Shown here piece after piece: positions 1-7,722 of a stretch of DNA of 64,000 nucleotides. Numbering within the stretch: the first letter of the stretch is position 1; every line of letters starts with the position of its first letter. The stretch spans positions 1 to 64,000 of the IMG/VR virus record IMGVR_UViG_3300036045_000002, one strand, 5' to 3'. The notes under the pieces were generated by a model, which was not told the origin of the DNA, did no database searches, and saw nothing but the letters and a program-made list of their open reading frames with translations. Source of the stretch: a virus. The position numbers were made by a program, and so were the translations under genes.

Positions 1-1
1 G

Positions 2-565
2 AACGTGTTCTACCAGGACGGGTACGAGGCGGACGACATCATCGCGTCGGTGTGCGACAACACCCCGGCGAAGGACGAGGTGGTCGTCGTCTCGGGGGAC
101 AAGGACCTGCTCCAACTCCTGTCGGCCCGGGTGTTCGTCTGGCAGCCTACCCACCGGCAGGTCATGACCGTCAAGTCCTTCCAGGACCGGTACTACGGCC
201 TGCACCCCCAACACTGGGCGCGGGTCAAGGCCATCGCCGGGTGTTCGACGGATGACGTTCCAGGCGTCAAGGGCGTCGGCGACGCGACGGCCGCCAAGTT
301 CCTCATGGGCCTCAAGACCAACAAGGCGGACGAGATCGAGGCGTGGCTAGTGAGCAACCAGTATCGCAAAAACCTCGACCTCGTCCGCCTCCCGTACACC
401 GGGACGCCTGACTACCCGCCTGTCCAGGACATGGTGGACACCAGGCGCTGGCGGAAGCTGACCACCAGGCTCGGGATGAAGTCGCTGGCCGACCTGGCCC
501 CGCGGCCGGTCGAAGGGTTCGGCCTCCGAAAGGTCGCGATTAGGAAGGCAACCGATGACGAGTAA
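2..565 (+). CDS. 5'-3' exonuclease / flap endonuclease, 5'-truncated
   Basis: C-terminal 187 residues of a FEN-type 5' nuclease; the N-terminus lies outside the window and the frame is open to base 2. Metal-binding acidic motifs YEADDIIAS and SGDKDLLQLL are visible, followed by the helix-3-turn-helix DNA-binding segment with GVKGVGDATAAKFL. The family removes RNA primers and 5' flaps during phage replication, like T5 exonuclease or T4 RNase H. It overlaps the next gene by 11 nt, so the two are probably translationally coupled. Confidence 0.85.
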   Translation, partial: NVFYQDGYEADDIIASVCDNTPAKDEVVVVSGDKDLLQLLSARVFVWQPTHRQVMTVKSFQDRYYGLHPQHWARVKAIAGCSTDDVPGVKGVGDATAAKFLMGLKTNKADEIEAWLVSNQYRKNLDLVRLPYTGTPDYPPVQDMVDTRRWRKLTTRLGMKSLADLAPRPVEGFGLRKVAIRKATDDE

Positions 566-1922
566 GGACTTAGGGAGATTCGTCGGCCTGGCCGCGTTCG
601 CCAAGAACATGGTGTTCGTCGGCATCGACTCCGGGTCTACCGGGGCCGTCGGATTCCTCTGCGGCCCGCACCACTGCGTCGTGGACATCCCGACCTTCAA
701 GGTGAGCCGCGGGAAGAAGAAGAAGACGGTGTTCGACAACCAGGCCATCGTTGACCTGTTTGACCAACTCGACCGGATCAGTTCCGACCGGGTCATCGCC
801 TGCCTGGAGGAGGCCCAGGTCGGAATCCCCGGCAAGGGGAACTCGGCCTACAACGGCTTCCGGGTCGGGTGCATCGCCGCCGGAACCCCCATCCTGACAA
901 AAAGGGGTTGGGTTAAAATCGAATGTGTGCTACAATCCGATCTACTCTGGGATGGGGTGGAGTGGGTACGCCATGATGGCCCCGTATACCAAGGAGAGAA
1001 AGCGTGCCTTCGAGTGGACGGGATCGACATGACCTCCGACCATCAGGTCCTGACAAGTCGAGGATGGCTGGATGCCAGGACTGTGGCGGGCCTGTTACAA
1101 GATGGAGTTCCGGCCGGTGCCTTGCTTGCAGCCGGAAACGAAACGGAAGGCGAACCGGCCGGGCAAACCGGAAATATGACCTCGGAGGATTGGACAGAAG
1201 ACTATTCCAACGCCTCCAGGAAATCGCTAGGAATGCCATCTACCGGTGTCACAACCCAAGGACGCGGAACTTCTCTGAATACGGAGGACGAGGTATCACG
1301 GTCTGGCTCCCGTGGAGGGAGGATATCGGACGGTTCGTCCGATACATCGCCAAACTTCCAGGCAGCAACAACCGACTTCTCTCGCTCGACCGGATCGAGA
1401 ACGATGAGGGGTACGAACCGGGAAATCTCCGGTTCAGTAACCGGTCTGAACAGCAGAAGAATTCAAGGAGAGCCCGAGTCGTGGTTTACGATGGCCGGCG
1501 AATGTCCTTTGCCGAGTTCGTGGCAAAGTTCTGTCCTCATCTCAAATACGAAACTGCCAGGAAGCGACACGCCGTTCACCATTGGATACTCGACCGAATT
1601 GTCCAAACCCCGTAAGGTCTATGACATCCTAAACTCAGGTCCTCGGTTTCGATTCCAAGCCGGCGACATGATCGTATCCAACTGTAATTGGGCCATGTGG
1701 CCGTTGTTCCTGATGTCCAAAAGGTACGTCCTGCTCGAACCCAGACCGAGCGTCTGGAAGAAGGAGATGAAGCTGGTGGGGACGGGGAAGGACACCAGCC
1801 TCGCGTTGGCCCAGAAACTCTTCCCCAAGGCCGACTTGCGCCTGAAGAAGCACCACGACCGGGCGGAGGCCCTCCTCCTCGCGTCGTGGGCCAGGCGGCA
1901 GTACAAGAAGGAGAACGTCTGA
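555..1922 (+). CDS. RuvC-like Holliday junction resolvase interrupted by an intein
   Basis: 455-residue precursor. Residues 1-105 plus 377-455 join into a 184-residue RuvC-like nuclease, the usual RuvC length. Acidic residues sit in GIDSGSTG (D25), ACLEEAQV (E85/E86) and HHDRAEALLLA (D435, E438). Residues 106-376 are an intein inserted between FRVG and CNWAMW, in the conserved loop after the second catalytic motif. The mature enzyme should cut branched DNA during recombination or before packaging. Start ATG 555 follows an AAGG ribosome site; ATG 609 (MVFVGIDSGS) would give a more typical RuvC N-terminus. The stop overlaps the next ATG (TGATG). Confidence 0.85.
   Translation: MTSKDLGRFVGLAAFAKNMVFVGIDSGSTGAVGFLCGPHHCVVDIPTFKVSRGKKKKTVFDNQAIVDLFDQLDRISSDRVIACLEEAQVGIPGKGNSAYNGFRVGCIAAGTPILTKRGWVKIECVLQSDLLWDGVEWVRHDGPVYQGEKACLRVDGIDMTSDHQVLTSRGWLDARTVAGLLQDGVPAGALLAAGNETEGEPAGQTGNMTSEDWTEDYSNASRKSLGMPSTGVTTQGRGTSLNTEDEVSRSGSRGGRISDGSSDTSPNFQAATTDFSRSTGSRTMRGTNREISGSVTGLNSRRIQGEPESWFTMAGECPLPSSWQSSVLISNTKLPGSDTPFTIGYSTELSKPRKVYDILNSGPRFRFQAGDMIVSNCNWAMWPLFLMSKRYVLLEPRPSVWKKEMKLVGTGKDTSLALAQKLFPKADLRLKKHHDRAEALLLASWARRQYKKENV
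870..1682 (+). other. Intein in the RuvC-like gene
   Basis: 271-residue in-frame intervening protein. Block A begins with Cys106 (CIAAGTPILTKRGW), block B has the T-x-x-H motif MTSDH (T160, H163), and the C-terminal block reads VYDILNSGPRFRF and ends IVSN before the +1 cysteine C377. The penultimate residue is Ser instead of the usual His. Between the blocks the intein frame encodes Ser/Thr/Gly/Arg-rich sequence with no recognisable domain, because that DNA carries an HNH gene in another frame. The DNA is visibly less GC-rich than its flanks, consistent with a mobile element. Confidence 0.85.
1064..1615 (+). CDS. HNH homing endonuclease nested out of frame in the intein
   Basis: 183 residues read in a different frame from the surrounding intein. 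An N-terminal zinc ribbon (CQDCGG at residues 4-9, then CLAC) precedes an HNH-type core with NFSEYGGRGITVWLPW, LSLDRIENDEGYEPGNLRF and SEQQKNSRR, the signature of phage HNH homing endonucleases. ATG 1064 (MAGCQDCGG) fits the zinc ribbon; GTG 1004 is an alternative. The stop TAA at 1613-1615 falls exactly where intein block F starts. Probable role: cutting intein-less alleles to spread the intein. Confidence 0.8.
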   Translation: MAGCQDCGGPVTRWSSGRCLACSRKRNGRRTGRANRKYDLGGLDRRLFQRLQEIARNAIYRCHNPRTRNFSEYGGRGITVWLPWREDIGRFVRYIAKLPGSNNRLLSLDRIENDEGYEPGNLRFSNRSEQQKNSRRARVVVYDGRRMSFAEFVAKFCPHLKYETARKRHAVHHWILDRIVQTP

Positions 1923-2245
1923 TGAGCGCCGTTTCGTTCCCCGACTCCGAACACACCACGGGCGTCCAGATCAGGTACGTCCTGGTAGACCCGCTGTTCG
2001 GCGTCTACCTGGGTAACACCGGCGGGACCGACCGCTGGTCCAAGAACCCGGTTGACGAGAAGGAGATCAAGTCGGCCCCCACGTTCACCCGGGACGAGGC
2101 CGAGGCCGTCGGCAAGGAGGTGTGTGACCGGACGGCGGTCGTCCTGGACCTGCAGGCGCACGAGTGCGTGGCCCCCGACATGCCGGACAAGCGGGCGTCG
2201 GTCTCGGCGTGCGCGGACGCCGGCCTGCCCCGGTGGGGCGAGTGA
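1922..2245 (+). CDS. Hypothetical protein, 107 aa
   Basis: Starts at ATG 1922 overlapping the stop of the resolvase gene (TGATG) and ends 2 nt before the next gene. The product has no transmembrane segment and no motif I recognise. Position in a tightly packed recombination operon suggests a replication or recombination accessory role, which is inference only. Confidence 0.7.
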   Translation: MSAVSFPDSEHTTGVQIRYVLVDPLFGVYLGNTGGTDRWSKNPVDEKEIKSAPTFTRDEAEAVGKEVCDRTAVVLDLQAHECVAPDMPDKRASVSACADAGLPRWGE

Positions 2246-2247
2246 CG

Positions 2248-3348
2248 ATGCTCAGGTCGCTGACCCTCAAAAGATTCCAGAAGCACCAGGATCTCACGGT
2301 CGAACTGGACCGGCGGGTCACGACCGTTGTGGGGGCCACGGACGCCGGCAAGTCGGCGGTGCTCCGGGCCCTCGCGTTCCTGTGCCTGAACAAGTGGTCT
2401 CCGGCCTACCTCAGGCACGGGGCCAAGACGACCGTCGTCCGGCTCACCGTCGGCGACCAGGTCGTCACCAGGACCAAAGGCCCCGGCGTCAACGCCTACA
2501 AGGTCGGAAGGAAGGTGTTCCGTGCCTTCGGGTCGCAAGTCCCGCCGGACGTCGAGGCCGTCCTCAACACCGGGCCGGAAAACTTCCAAAGACAACTCGA
2601 CCAGCACTTCTGGTTCTCCGACACCGCCGGGGCCGTGTCCAAGAAACTCAACGCCATCGTCAACCTGGGGGCCATTGACGACGCTATCGGAAACGTTGGT
2701 CGCCGGGTTCGCGAGTCTCGCTCCGCTGTTGAGGTCACGGCTCGACGCCTTGCCGAGGCTACTGAGAGACGCGACGCTCTGGCCTGGGTCCGCCGGGCCG
2801 ACGACGCCTACCAGGTCGTAGAAGACTCGGAACAGGAACTCACGGACGAGTCGCACAGAATCGCCCGTGTTCGCTCCCGAATCGAAGAAGCCCAGAGTCT
2901 CACGGAGACTGTTGACCGAGTCTCAGGAGCGATTCTAGACGCAAAGGCCGTGCTGGAAGCCGGGGAGGCGGCGCGTCGGGTGCGGGCGAAACTCACGTCC
3001 TTGAAGAAACTCACGTCCAAGATCGACCGGGCCGTCAGGTTGAAGGACACCGAGTTACCCGACCTGACGGAACTGACGGCGCTACGAAAGGCCGGGGACG
3101 ACCTGGCCGAACGCCGGAGGTCCCTGGAGGCCCTGGTCGAGGAGGCGTCAACCCTGGAGGCCGAACTGTGGCAAAGCACCAAGGCGCTGGAGACGTCTTC
3201 CGCAAGGCTGGGCAAGATGTCGAAGGGAAGGTGTCCGGCGTGCGGCAGACCTCTAAACCGATCGCCGTCCTCGTCTCCGACCTACACCTGCGTCACACGG
3301 CACCGGTTTCCCGGGCCGAGAAAGGCGACGCCTGGTACGCCGTTCTAG
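2248..3348 (+). CDS. SbcC/Rad50-like ATPase, N-terminal half
   Basis: 366 residues. The N-terminus carries an SMC/Rad50 ATP-binding lobe with Walker A GATDAGKS (residues 29-36). A long charged helical region, probably coiled coil, follows at roughly residues 150-320, then a zinc-hook-like CPACG near residue 330. The signature, Walker B and D-loop are missing; they are in the separate gene at 4425-4997. The 3' end overlaps the SbcD/Mre11-like gene by about 118 nt in another frame. Together the products would form a split SbcCD/Mre11-Rad50 complex acting on DNA ends (T4 gp46/gp47 role). Codon use in about 2695-2945 looks less GC3-biased than the flanks. Confidence 0.8.
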   Translation: MLRSLTLKRFQKHQDLTVELDRRVTTVVGATDAGKSAVLRALAFLCLNKWSPAYLRHGAKTTVVRLTVGDQVVTRTKGPGVNAYKVGRKVFRAFGSQVPPDVEAVLNTGPENFQRQLDQHFWFSDTAGAVSKKLNAIVNLGAIDDAIGNVGRRVRESRSAVEVTARRLAEATERRDALAWVRRADDAYQVVEDSEQELTDESHRIARVRSRIEEAQSLTETVDRVSGAILDAKAVLEAGEAARRVRAKLTSLKKLTSKIDRAVRLKDTELPDLTELTALRKAGDDLAERRRSLEALVEEASTLEAELWQSTKALETSSARLGKMSKGRCPACGRPLNRSPSSSPTYTCVTRHRFPGPRKATPGTPF

Positions 3349-4184
3349 GAGGGTACTGCGACCAGCTGAAACGGATCGCAGGTGACCTGCCGATCGTCTG
3401 CGCGGGGGACGTCTTCCACAAGTGGAACTCCCCGCCGGAACTCATCAACTGGGCGATCAAACACCTGCCGAAGATGTACGCCATCCCGGGGCAGCACGAC
3501 CTTCCCCTCCACAACATGCAGGACATCCACAAGTCGGCCTACTGGACACTGGTCGAGGCCGAGGTGATCGATCACCTCGGGTCCGGGAGCTACCGGCGGG
3601 CAGGCAAGGACCTGGTCGTCCACGGCTTCCCGTGGGGGGCGGACGTCCCGAAGAAGGTTAACACCGACTGGTGGCGGGAGGACGAGGTTCACCTGGCCGT
3701 CGTCCACGCCTACTGTTGGGACGACGGCCACTCGTTCCCGGGGGCCGAGCCTAAAAACCACGTCCAGGAGTGGTACAGGCGTCTGAAGACCTATGACGCG
3801 GCCGTCTTCGGGGACAACCACAAAGGATTCCACCAGACCTTCGGGATGCACAACGGGTCGAAAGACTCCTTCTTCGAGGTCATCAATTGCGGTGGGTTCT
3901 ACCGGGCCAAGTCCGACGAGGTCATGTACCAGCCTCAGGTCGGTGTCCTCGACTCCGACGGGTCGATCCGGAGAAAGTTTCTGGACGTCTCGAAGGACGA
4001 GTGGGAAGAGGACGTCCTCAAGGCCGCGCAGACGCCTGCCGTGTCGGTCGAGGAACTCATGGAGTTACTGGACGAGGCGGGGGACGCGGCCTACGACTTC
4101 GCCGAGGCCGTCGTCCGGCGGATGGAGAGGCTGAAGGTGAGCGAGTCGGTCAGGAAGATCGTCCTGAAGGCCCTGGAGGGGTAA
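3231..4184 (+). CDS. SbcD/Mre11-like nuclease
   Basis: 317-residue calcineurin-like phosphoesterase with the family motifs in order: VSDLHL, CAGDVFHKW, PGQHDLP (replacing GNHD), VVHAYCW and FGDNHKGF. It should be the nuclease partner of the split SbcC proteins, processing double-strand ends. GTG 3231 directly follows a purine-rich AAGGGAAG; an upstream GTG at 3168 is also open, but the extra sequence lies over the coding region of the previous gene. The stop overlaps the next start (TAATG). Confidence 0.85.
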   Translation: MSGVRQTSKPIAVLVSDLHLRHTAPVSRAEKGDAWYAVLGGYCDQLKRIAGDLPIVCAGDVFHKWNSPPELINWAIKHLPKMYAIPGQHDLPLHNMQDIHKSAYWTLVEAEVIDHLGSGSYRRAGKDLVVHGFPWGADVPKKVNTDWWREDEVHLAVVHAYCWDDGHSFPGAEPKNHVQEWYRRLKTYDAAVFGDNHKGFHQTFGMHNGSKDSFFEVINCGGFYRAKSDEVMYQPQVGVLDSDGSIRRKFLDVSKDEWEEDVLKAAQTPAVSVEELMELLDEAGDAAYDFAEAVVRRMERLKVSESVRKIVLKALEG

Positions 4185-4435
4185 TGATGGTCTTGGACGA
4201 CTTTGAACGGTTGAAGAGAAAGGTCGCCGCCCTCCAGGAGAGGAAGGCCCAGGCCGAGGGGGCGCTCGGCGAACTCCTCCGGCAACTCAAGAAGGAGTTC
4301 GGGTGCAAGACCCTCGCCCAGGCCAGGCGTCTCCTGGTCAAGCTCCAGGACGGGGAACGGCGGGCGGCCGTTAGGTACACCAAGGCCAAGACCGAGTTTG
4401 AACGGAAATGGAAGAAGGTGTTGGATGCCGTCTGA
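4184..4435 (+). CDS. Small coiled-coil protein of the split SbcC system
   Basis: 83 residues, almost entirely predicted helix with heptad-like spacing, containing ELLRQLKKEFGCKTLAQA and charged repeats. It sits between the SbcD-like gene and the C-terminal SbcC half and overlaps both (start at TAATG; 11 nt overlap downstream). I infer it supplies part of the coiled coil missing from the two ATPase halves. ATG 4184 or 4187 could be used. Confidence 0.75.
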   Translation: MMVLDDFERLKRKVAALQERKAQAEGALGELLRQLKKEFGCKTLAQARRLLVKLQDGERRAAVRYTKAKTEFERKWKKVLDAV

Positions 4436-4997
4436 CGTGCGGAAGAAGCTGGACAAGGCCCTGTCGGACTACCGGTACGCCGTCAGATCGGTCAAGGACG
4501 AGAAGGCCGCCCTCGCGAAGGCCACGCAGGAGGTCCACGACACGGAACAGGCCCAGACCATCATCCAGGTCGTCGCCCAGCAGGTCCAGCAACAGGCCCA
4601 CGACCGGATCTCGGCCATCGTGTCCAAGTGCCTGAAGGCGGTGTTCGACGACCCGTATGAGTTCCGGATCGAGTTCGACCGGAAGCGAGGCCGGACGGAG
4701 GCCAGACTTGTGTTCGTGCGGGACGGTCAGGAAGTGGACCCGCTGGACGGGGCCGGAGGAGGCGTGGTTGACGTGGCCGCGTTCGCCTTGCAGGTCGCGT
4801 GCATCGCGCTACGCCGGCCGAGACGCCGGAGGCTGTTCGTGGCCGACGAGCCGTTCAAGTTCGTGTCAGGCAGGAAGGGGTTCCGGGAGCGGGTCCGGAA
4901 CCTGATCGAGGTGTTGGCGGACGAACTAGGGTTTCAGTTCGTCCTGGTTTCCCACGACCGGTTTCTCGAGGTCGGGCGGGTCGTCGAGGTCGTGTGA
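4425..4997 (+). CDS. SbcC/Rad50-like ATPase, C-terminal half
   Basis: 190 residues: an N-terminal coiled coil, then the C-terminal ATPase lobe with a degenerate signature (GAGGGVVDVAAFALQVA), Walker B RRLFVADEP and the H-loop region VLVSHDR. It lacks Walker A and so needs the 2248-3348 product to make a complete ATP site. GAAGAAGG precedes ATG 4425. Its 3' end converges with and overlaps the minus-strand gene at 4926-5372. Confidence 0.8.
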   Translation: MPSDVRKKLDKALSDYRYAVRSVKDEKAALAKATQEVHDTEQAQTIIQVVAQQVQQQAHDRISAIVSKCLKAVFDDPYEFRIEFDRKRGRTEARLVFVRDGQEVDPLDGAGGGVVDVAAFALQVACIALRRPRRRRLFVADEPFKFVSGRKGFRERVRNLIEVLADELGFQFVLVSHDRFLEVGRVVEVV

Positions 4998-5372
4998 GTC
5001 CTCCGACTTGTAGTCTGTGCATCGCCGGCAGTCCCGGATGGGCTGGACGAGACCGACGTTGCCGTGTCCCTGTCCGCAAACGTAGAAGTGCTTGGCCGGG
5101 CATACGCAGGACATCCGGTGGGCGATTGCCCCGAGATGGTCGCACGGGAACTGCCTGATCACCTCCAGCGTCCGGAGGTGATGTCTGGTGATTCCCGTCT
5201 CCGGCTTACCAACGGTCACCTCGGCTCTGGTCTGGTTGACCTGCCTTGCCGCCAGGCCACCGTTGACCTTTTTCCAGCACTCCTGGCACTGGTCGGGGGA
5301 GTAAGGACCCCCGACCACGACCAGCTTCTGGTGTTCGCACCTGAGTTCCGCGTGCTTCACTTTCACCTTCAT
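4926..5372 (-). CDS. Zinc-ribbon-rich hypothetical protein
   Basis: 148 residues on the opposite strand to its neighbours. Paired Cys/His motifs (CEH, CQECW, CPAKHFYVCGQGHG, CRRC) indicate one or two zinc-binding knuckles, which makes a random shadow frame unlikely. It overlaps the end of the SbcC C-half gene tail-to-tail by 72 nt. Function unknown; nucleic-acid binding is plausible. The ribosome site is weak. Confidence 0.55.
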   Translation of the reverse strand: MKVKVKHAELRCEHQKLVVVGGPYSPDQCQECWKKVNGGLAARQVNQTRAEVTVGKPETGITRHHLRTLEVIRQFPCDHLGAIAHRMSCVCPAKHFYVCGQGHGNVGLVQPIRDCRRCTDYKSEDSHDLDDPPDLEKPVVGNQDELKP

Positions 5373-5386
5373 GGGAGGACCAGCCT

Positions 5387-5593
5387 GTGAGAAGGTTCGT
5401 CATGTTGGCCGTGGTGTTCGTGTTGGCAACTGTCGTGGTTTACCTGACCAAGCCGGCCAAGTTACCTCGGCCTAGGACCGGGGCTGAGAAGGGGTGGGAC
5501 CTGATCGAGGACGTCCCGTCGGCCGACGAGTCGCCGCTGATCCGGAAGTATCCGCCAGGCCATCCCTTCCGGAAGGGATGGCAGAAAGACTAA
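5387..5593 (+). CDS. Small single-pass membrane protein
   Basis: 68 residues with an N-terminal hydrophobic segment (MLAVVFVLATVVVYL) after two arginines, then a Pro/Lys-rich hydrophilic tail. GTG start 5387 is preceded by GGGAGGA at about 8 nt. It is the last plus-strand gene before the convergent structural operon, overlapping the tail-fibre stop by 4 nt. No family recognised; a membrane anchor or lysis accessory is possible. Confidence 0.6.
   Translation: MRRFVMLAVVFVLATVVVYLTKPAKLPRPRTGAEKGWDLIEDVPSADESPLIRKYPPGHPFRKGWQKD
5559..5582. repeat. 24-bp perfect palindrome at a convergent gene junction
   Basis: Arms GCCATCCCTTCC and GGAAGGGATGGC meet with no loop, inside the last codons of the 5387-5593 gene and just beyond the stop of the minus-strand fibre gene. 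RNA from either strand could form a strong stem, so it may act as a bidirectional transcript end, although neither strand has a good U-run. Confidence 0.6.
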
Positions 5594-7722
5594 GGGATGT
5601 CGGAAACGACCATACTCCCGGTCGTACCGGAGTCACAGGTCCCACCCGATGGGCTGAAACCCATCGTCATCGACAGGGGACCGAAACTCATATACCCCTG
5701 GAACGACCACCCGTTCGTGCCGCCGTCACTCATCGAGAAGTTCCACTCGCAGTCGTTGACCGTGAACAGGTCGTTGAGGGTCACGAACACCCCCGGACAT
5801 ACCTCGTAGGGTCCGGGGGCCGTGGGCTCCCACCGGTCCACTCCGTCGAACACGAACGTTATCGTACCGATGAAGGCGAAGTCACCGGTGAACGTCCCGT
5901 ACAAGGTCGAAGGCACATCGTTGGAGCAGCCTTCGACCGGGACGCCGCAGTTCGTGACCGTGACCGTCACGATGTCGTAGCTTTGGTTGCCGCAGGCGTC
6001 GGTGACGGTCACCTGCGCGTCGTAGGTCCCGGCAGTGGTGTAGGCGTGGGACGGGTTCTGGGATGTGGACGTTCCGCCGTCGCCAAATATCCACACCCAG
6101 GTGTACGGGGCCAGGCCGCCAAGAACCGAGGCCGAGAAGTTGACCGTGACCCCGGCGCAAACACTCGTATCGTCCGCCGAGGCGGACACGGCTGGCTCGC
6201 TATACCCGACGTCCTCGCACTCCGGCGGGGTCTCGTTACACACGTCACACACGTCCACCTCGGCGTACATGTCCGACGAGCCGGTCTGCTGCCGGTCGAT
6301 GTGGAGGCCGGCGATGTTGAAGTAGTTGGTGAACGTGTACCGCGTCCACGACAGCCGGAGCAACCCGCCGACGAACCCGAACCCGGTGATCTTGTCCAGT
6401 TGCTCCGTGGTTGTATGATCCGAGACCAGGTCAACGCCGACCGAACAACCTCCGGACGGAACCATCGCCGTCTCAGAGCGGTCGCCGGCCACCGCCACGT
6501 TATCGACCTGGATTACCTCACCGGGCCCGTACTCCAGCCCGCACCCGACCAGGACACCTAGGGCGCAGATGGAGTTGTCCCAGTACAGGCCGTCGAACAC
6601 CACGTCCGTCAGGTTGAGTCTGACCGCGTCCGCAAACACCTCCAGCCCGCACCCGACGTTGACCTTCAGGGCGCAGGCCCCCTCGACCCCCAGGCCCGTG
6701 CCGGCCACGGTAACGTTGTCGAACTTGACCACGTCCGACTCGATGAAGAGTCCGCAGCCGACGTTGACCCGGAGCCCACACGTCCCGTCCGTGACCAGCC
6801 CGGCCCCGGCTAGGTCCGACGCCTTGACCTCCAGTGCGTCACTGCTGATCTGGATGCCACACCCGACGTTCACCTTCAGCCCGCACGTCCCGTCCACACC
6901 AAGCCCCGGACCGGCCAGGGCCAGGGTGTCCACTATCAGTTCGTCGGCAACGATGTCGAGCCCGCAACCGTAGTTGATGTCAAGTTGGTCACACCCTTCC
7001 CCCCCTTCCGAGAAGGTCAACCCGTCTCCGGCCAACTGTTCGACATTGACCGCGTACTCGTCGAAGGCCGGATTGTGGTCGAACCCGCAGTTAAAGTTCG
7101 GGTGGCTGATGAACTCGTACCTGGCCGGCGTCGTCGGGTTGACGACGCTCCTTTTGGCCCAGACGAAGTCCCCCGCCTGCGGGTTGGGTGTGATCCCGTC
7201 CCGCCAGGCCTTCGCGTAGGCGTCGGTCTTCGGATCGCCTACGTTGACCCAGGCCCCGACGCCCCGGCCGATCTCCTGGATGGTCCACGGCCCCCCGCCA
7301 CTCCCGGACACCAGCTTGGCGTGAAACCCGTGCCAGCCGACGCCCACGACGACCAACGGCAGGCCGACGAACGCCCCGAACTCCAACTCGCCGGCCAGGT
7401 ACCCGACGTACTGCCGGTCTTGGGTGAGGTCTTCGTCGTTGATGTCCACGACCCGGCAAATCTGACCTTCGCCTTCCAGGTCGTCGGTAAACCAGGCGTG
7501 CGCCGACTCGGTGTTCCGAAGGACGAACTCCCCCTCCCGCGTCCCTTCGGTGACGGTGGACCCGGTCACCTTGACGGTGACCAAGGTAGCCCCGGAATTC
7601 ACCGCCCCCTGCATCGGGTCGGAAAACTCCGTGGAACACCGGATCCGCTCGACCCACCGGATGCCGTCGATGATCCGGCGGAGGGTCTCAGGCGAGTCGA
7701 GGACGACGTAAGGGCCGCTCAT
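5590..7722 (-). CDS. Tail fibre / receptor-binding protein with PKD domain
   Basis: 710 residues, last gene of the structural operon. The N-terminal third has no clear domain. The middle contains several tandem units of about 36-40 residues with the core VNVGCGL and paired cysteines. The C-terminal third includes a PKD Ig-like domain (VWIFGDGGTSTSQNPSHAYTTAGTYDAQVTV). Such beta repeats plus PKD are typical of secreted adhesins and fibres, so it probably contacts the host surface. ATG 7722 overlaps the upstream stop (ATGA). Confidence 0.75.
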   Translation of the reverse strand: MSGPYVVLDSPETLRRIIDGIRWVERIRCSTEFSDPMQGAVNSGATLVTVKVTGSTVTEGTREGEFVLRNTESAHAWFTDDLEGEGQICRVVDINDEDLTQDRQYVGYLAGELEFGAFVGLPLVVVGVGWHGFHAKLVSGSGGGPWTIQEIGRGVGAWVNVGDPKTDAYAKAWRDGITPNPQAGDFVWAKRSVVNPTTPARYEFISHPNFNCGFDHNPAFDEYAVNVEQLAGDGLTFSEGGEGCDQLDINYGCGLDIVADELIVDTLALAGPGLGVDGTCGLKVNVGCGIQISSDALEVKASDLAGAGLVTDGTCGLRVNVGCGLFIESDVVKFDNVTVAGTGLGVEGACALKVNVGCGLEVFADAVRLNLTDVVFDGLYWDNSICALGVLVGCGLEYGPGEVIQVDNVAVAGDRSETAMVPSGGCSVGVDLVSDHTTTEQLDKITGFGFVGGLLRLSWTRYTFTNYFNIAGLHIDRQQTGSSDMYAEVDVCDVCNETPPECEDVGYSEPAVSASADDTSVCAGVTVNFSASVLGGLAPYTWVWIFGDGGTSTSQNPSHAYTTAGTYDAQVTVTDACGNQSYDIVTVTVTNCGVPVEGCSNDVPSTLYGTFTGDFAFIGTITFVFDGVDRWEPTAPGPYEVCPGVFVTLNDLFTVNDCEWNFSMSDGGTNGWSFQGYMSFGPLSMTMGFSPSGGTCDSGTTGSMVVSDIP

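Noticed and set aside
2912-2941. TTGACC-18-TAGACG with an 11-nt match to the module 16-mer inside the SbcC-like gene
   Set aside because: Lies in the middle of a coding region with no gene start soon after and lacks the 32-nt element; probably chance.
5064-5390. Plus-strand 108-codon frame opposite the 148-aa zinc-ribbon gene
   Set aside because: Lacks any motif, while the minus strand shows ordered CxxC and CxxxxxxC pairs.
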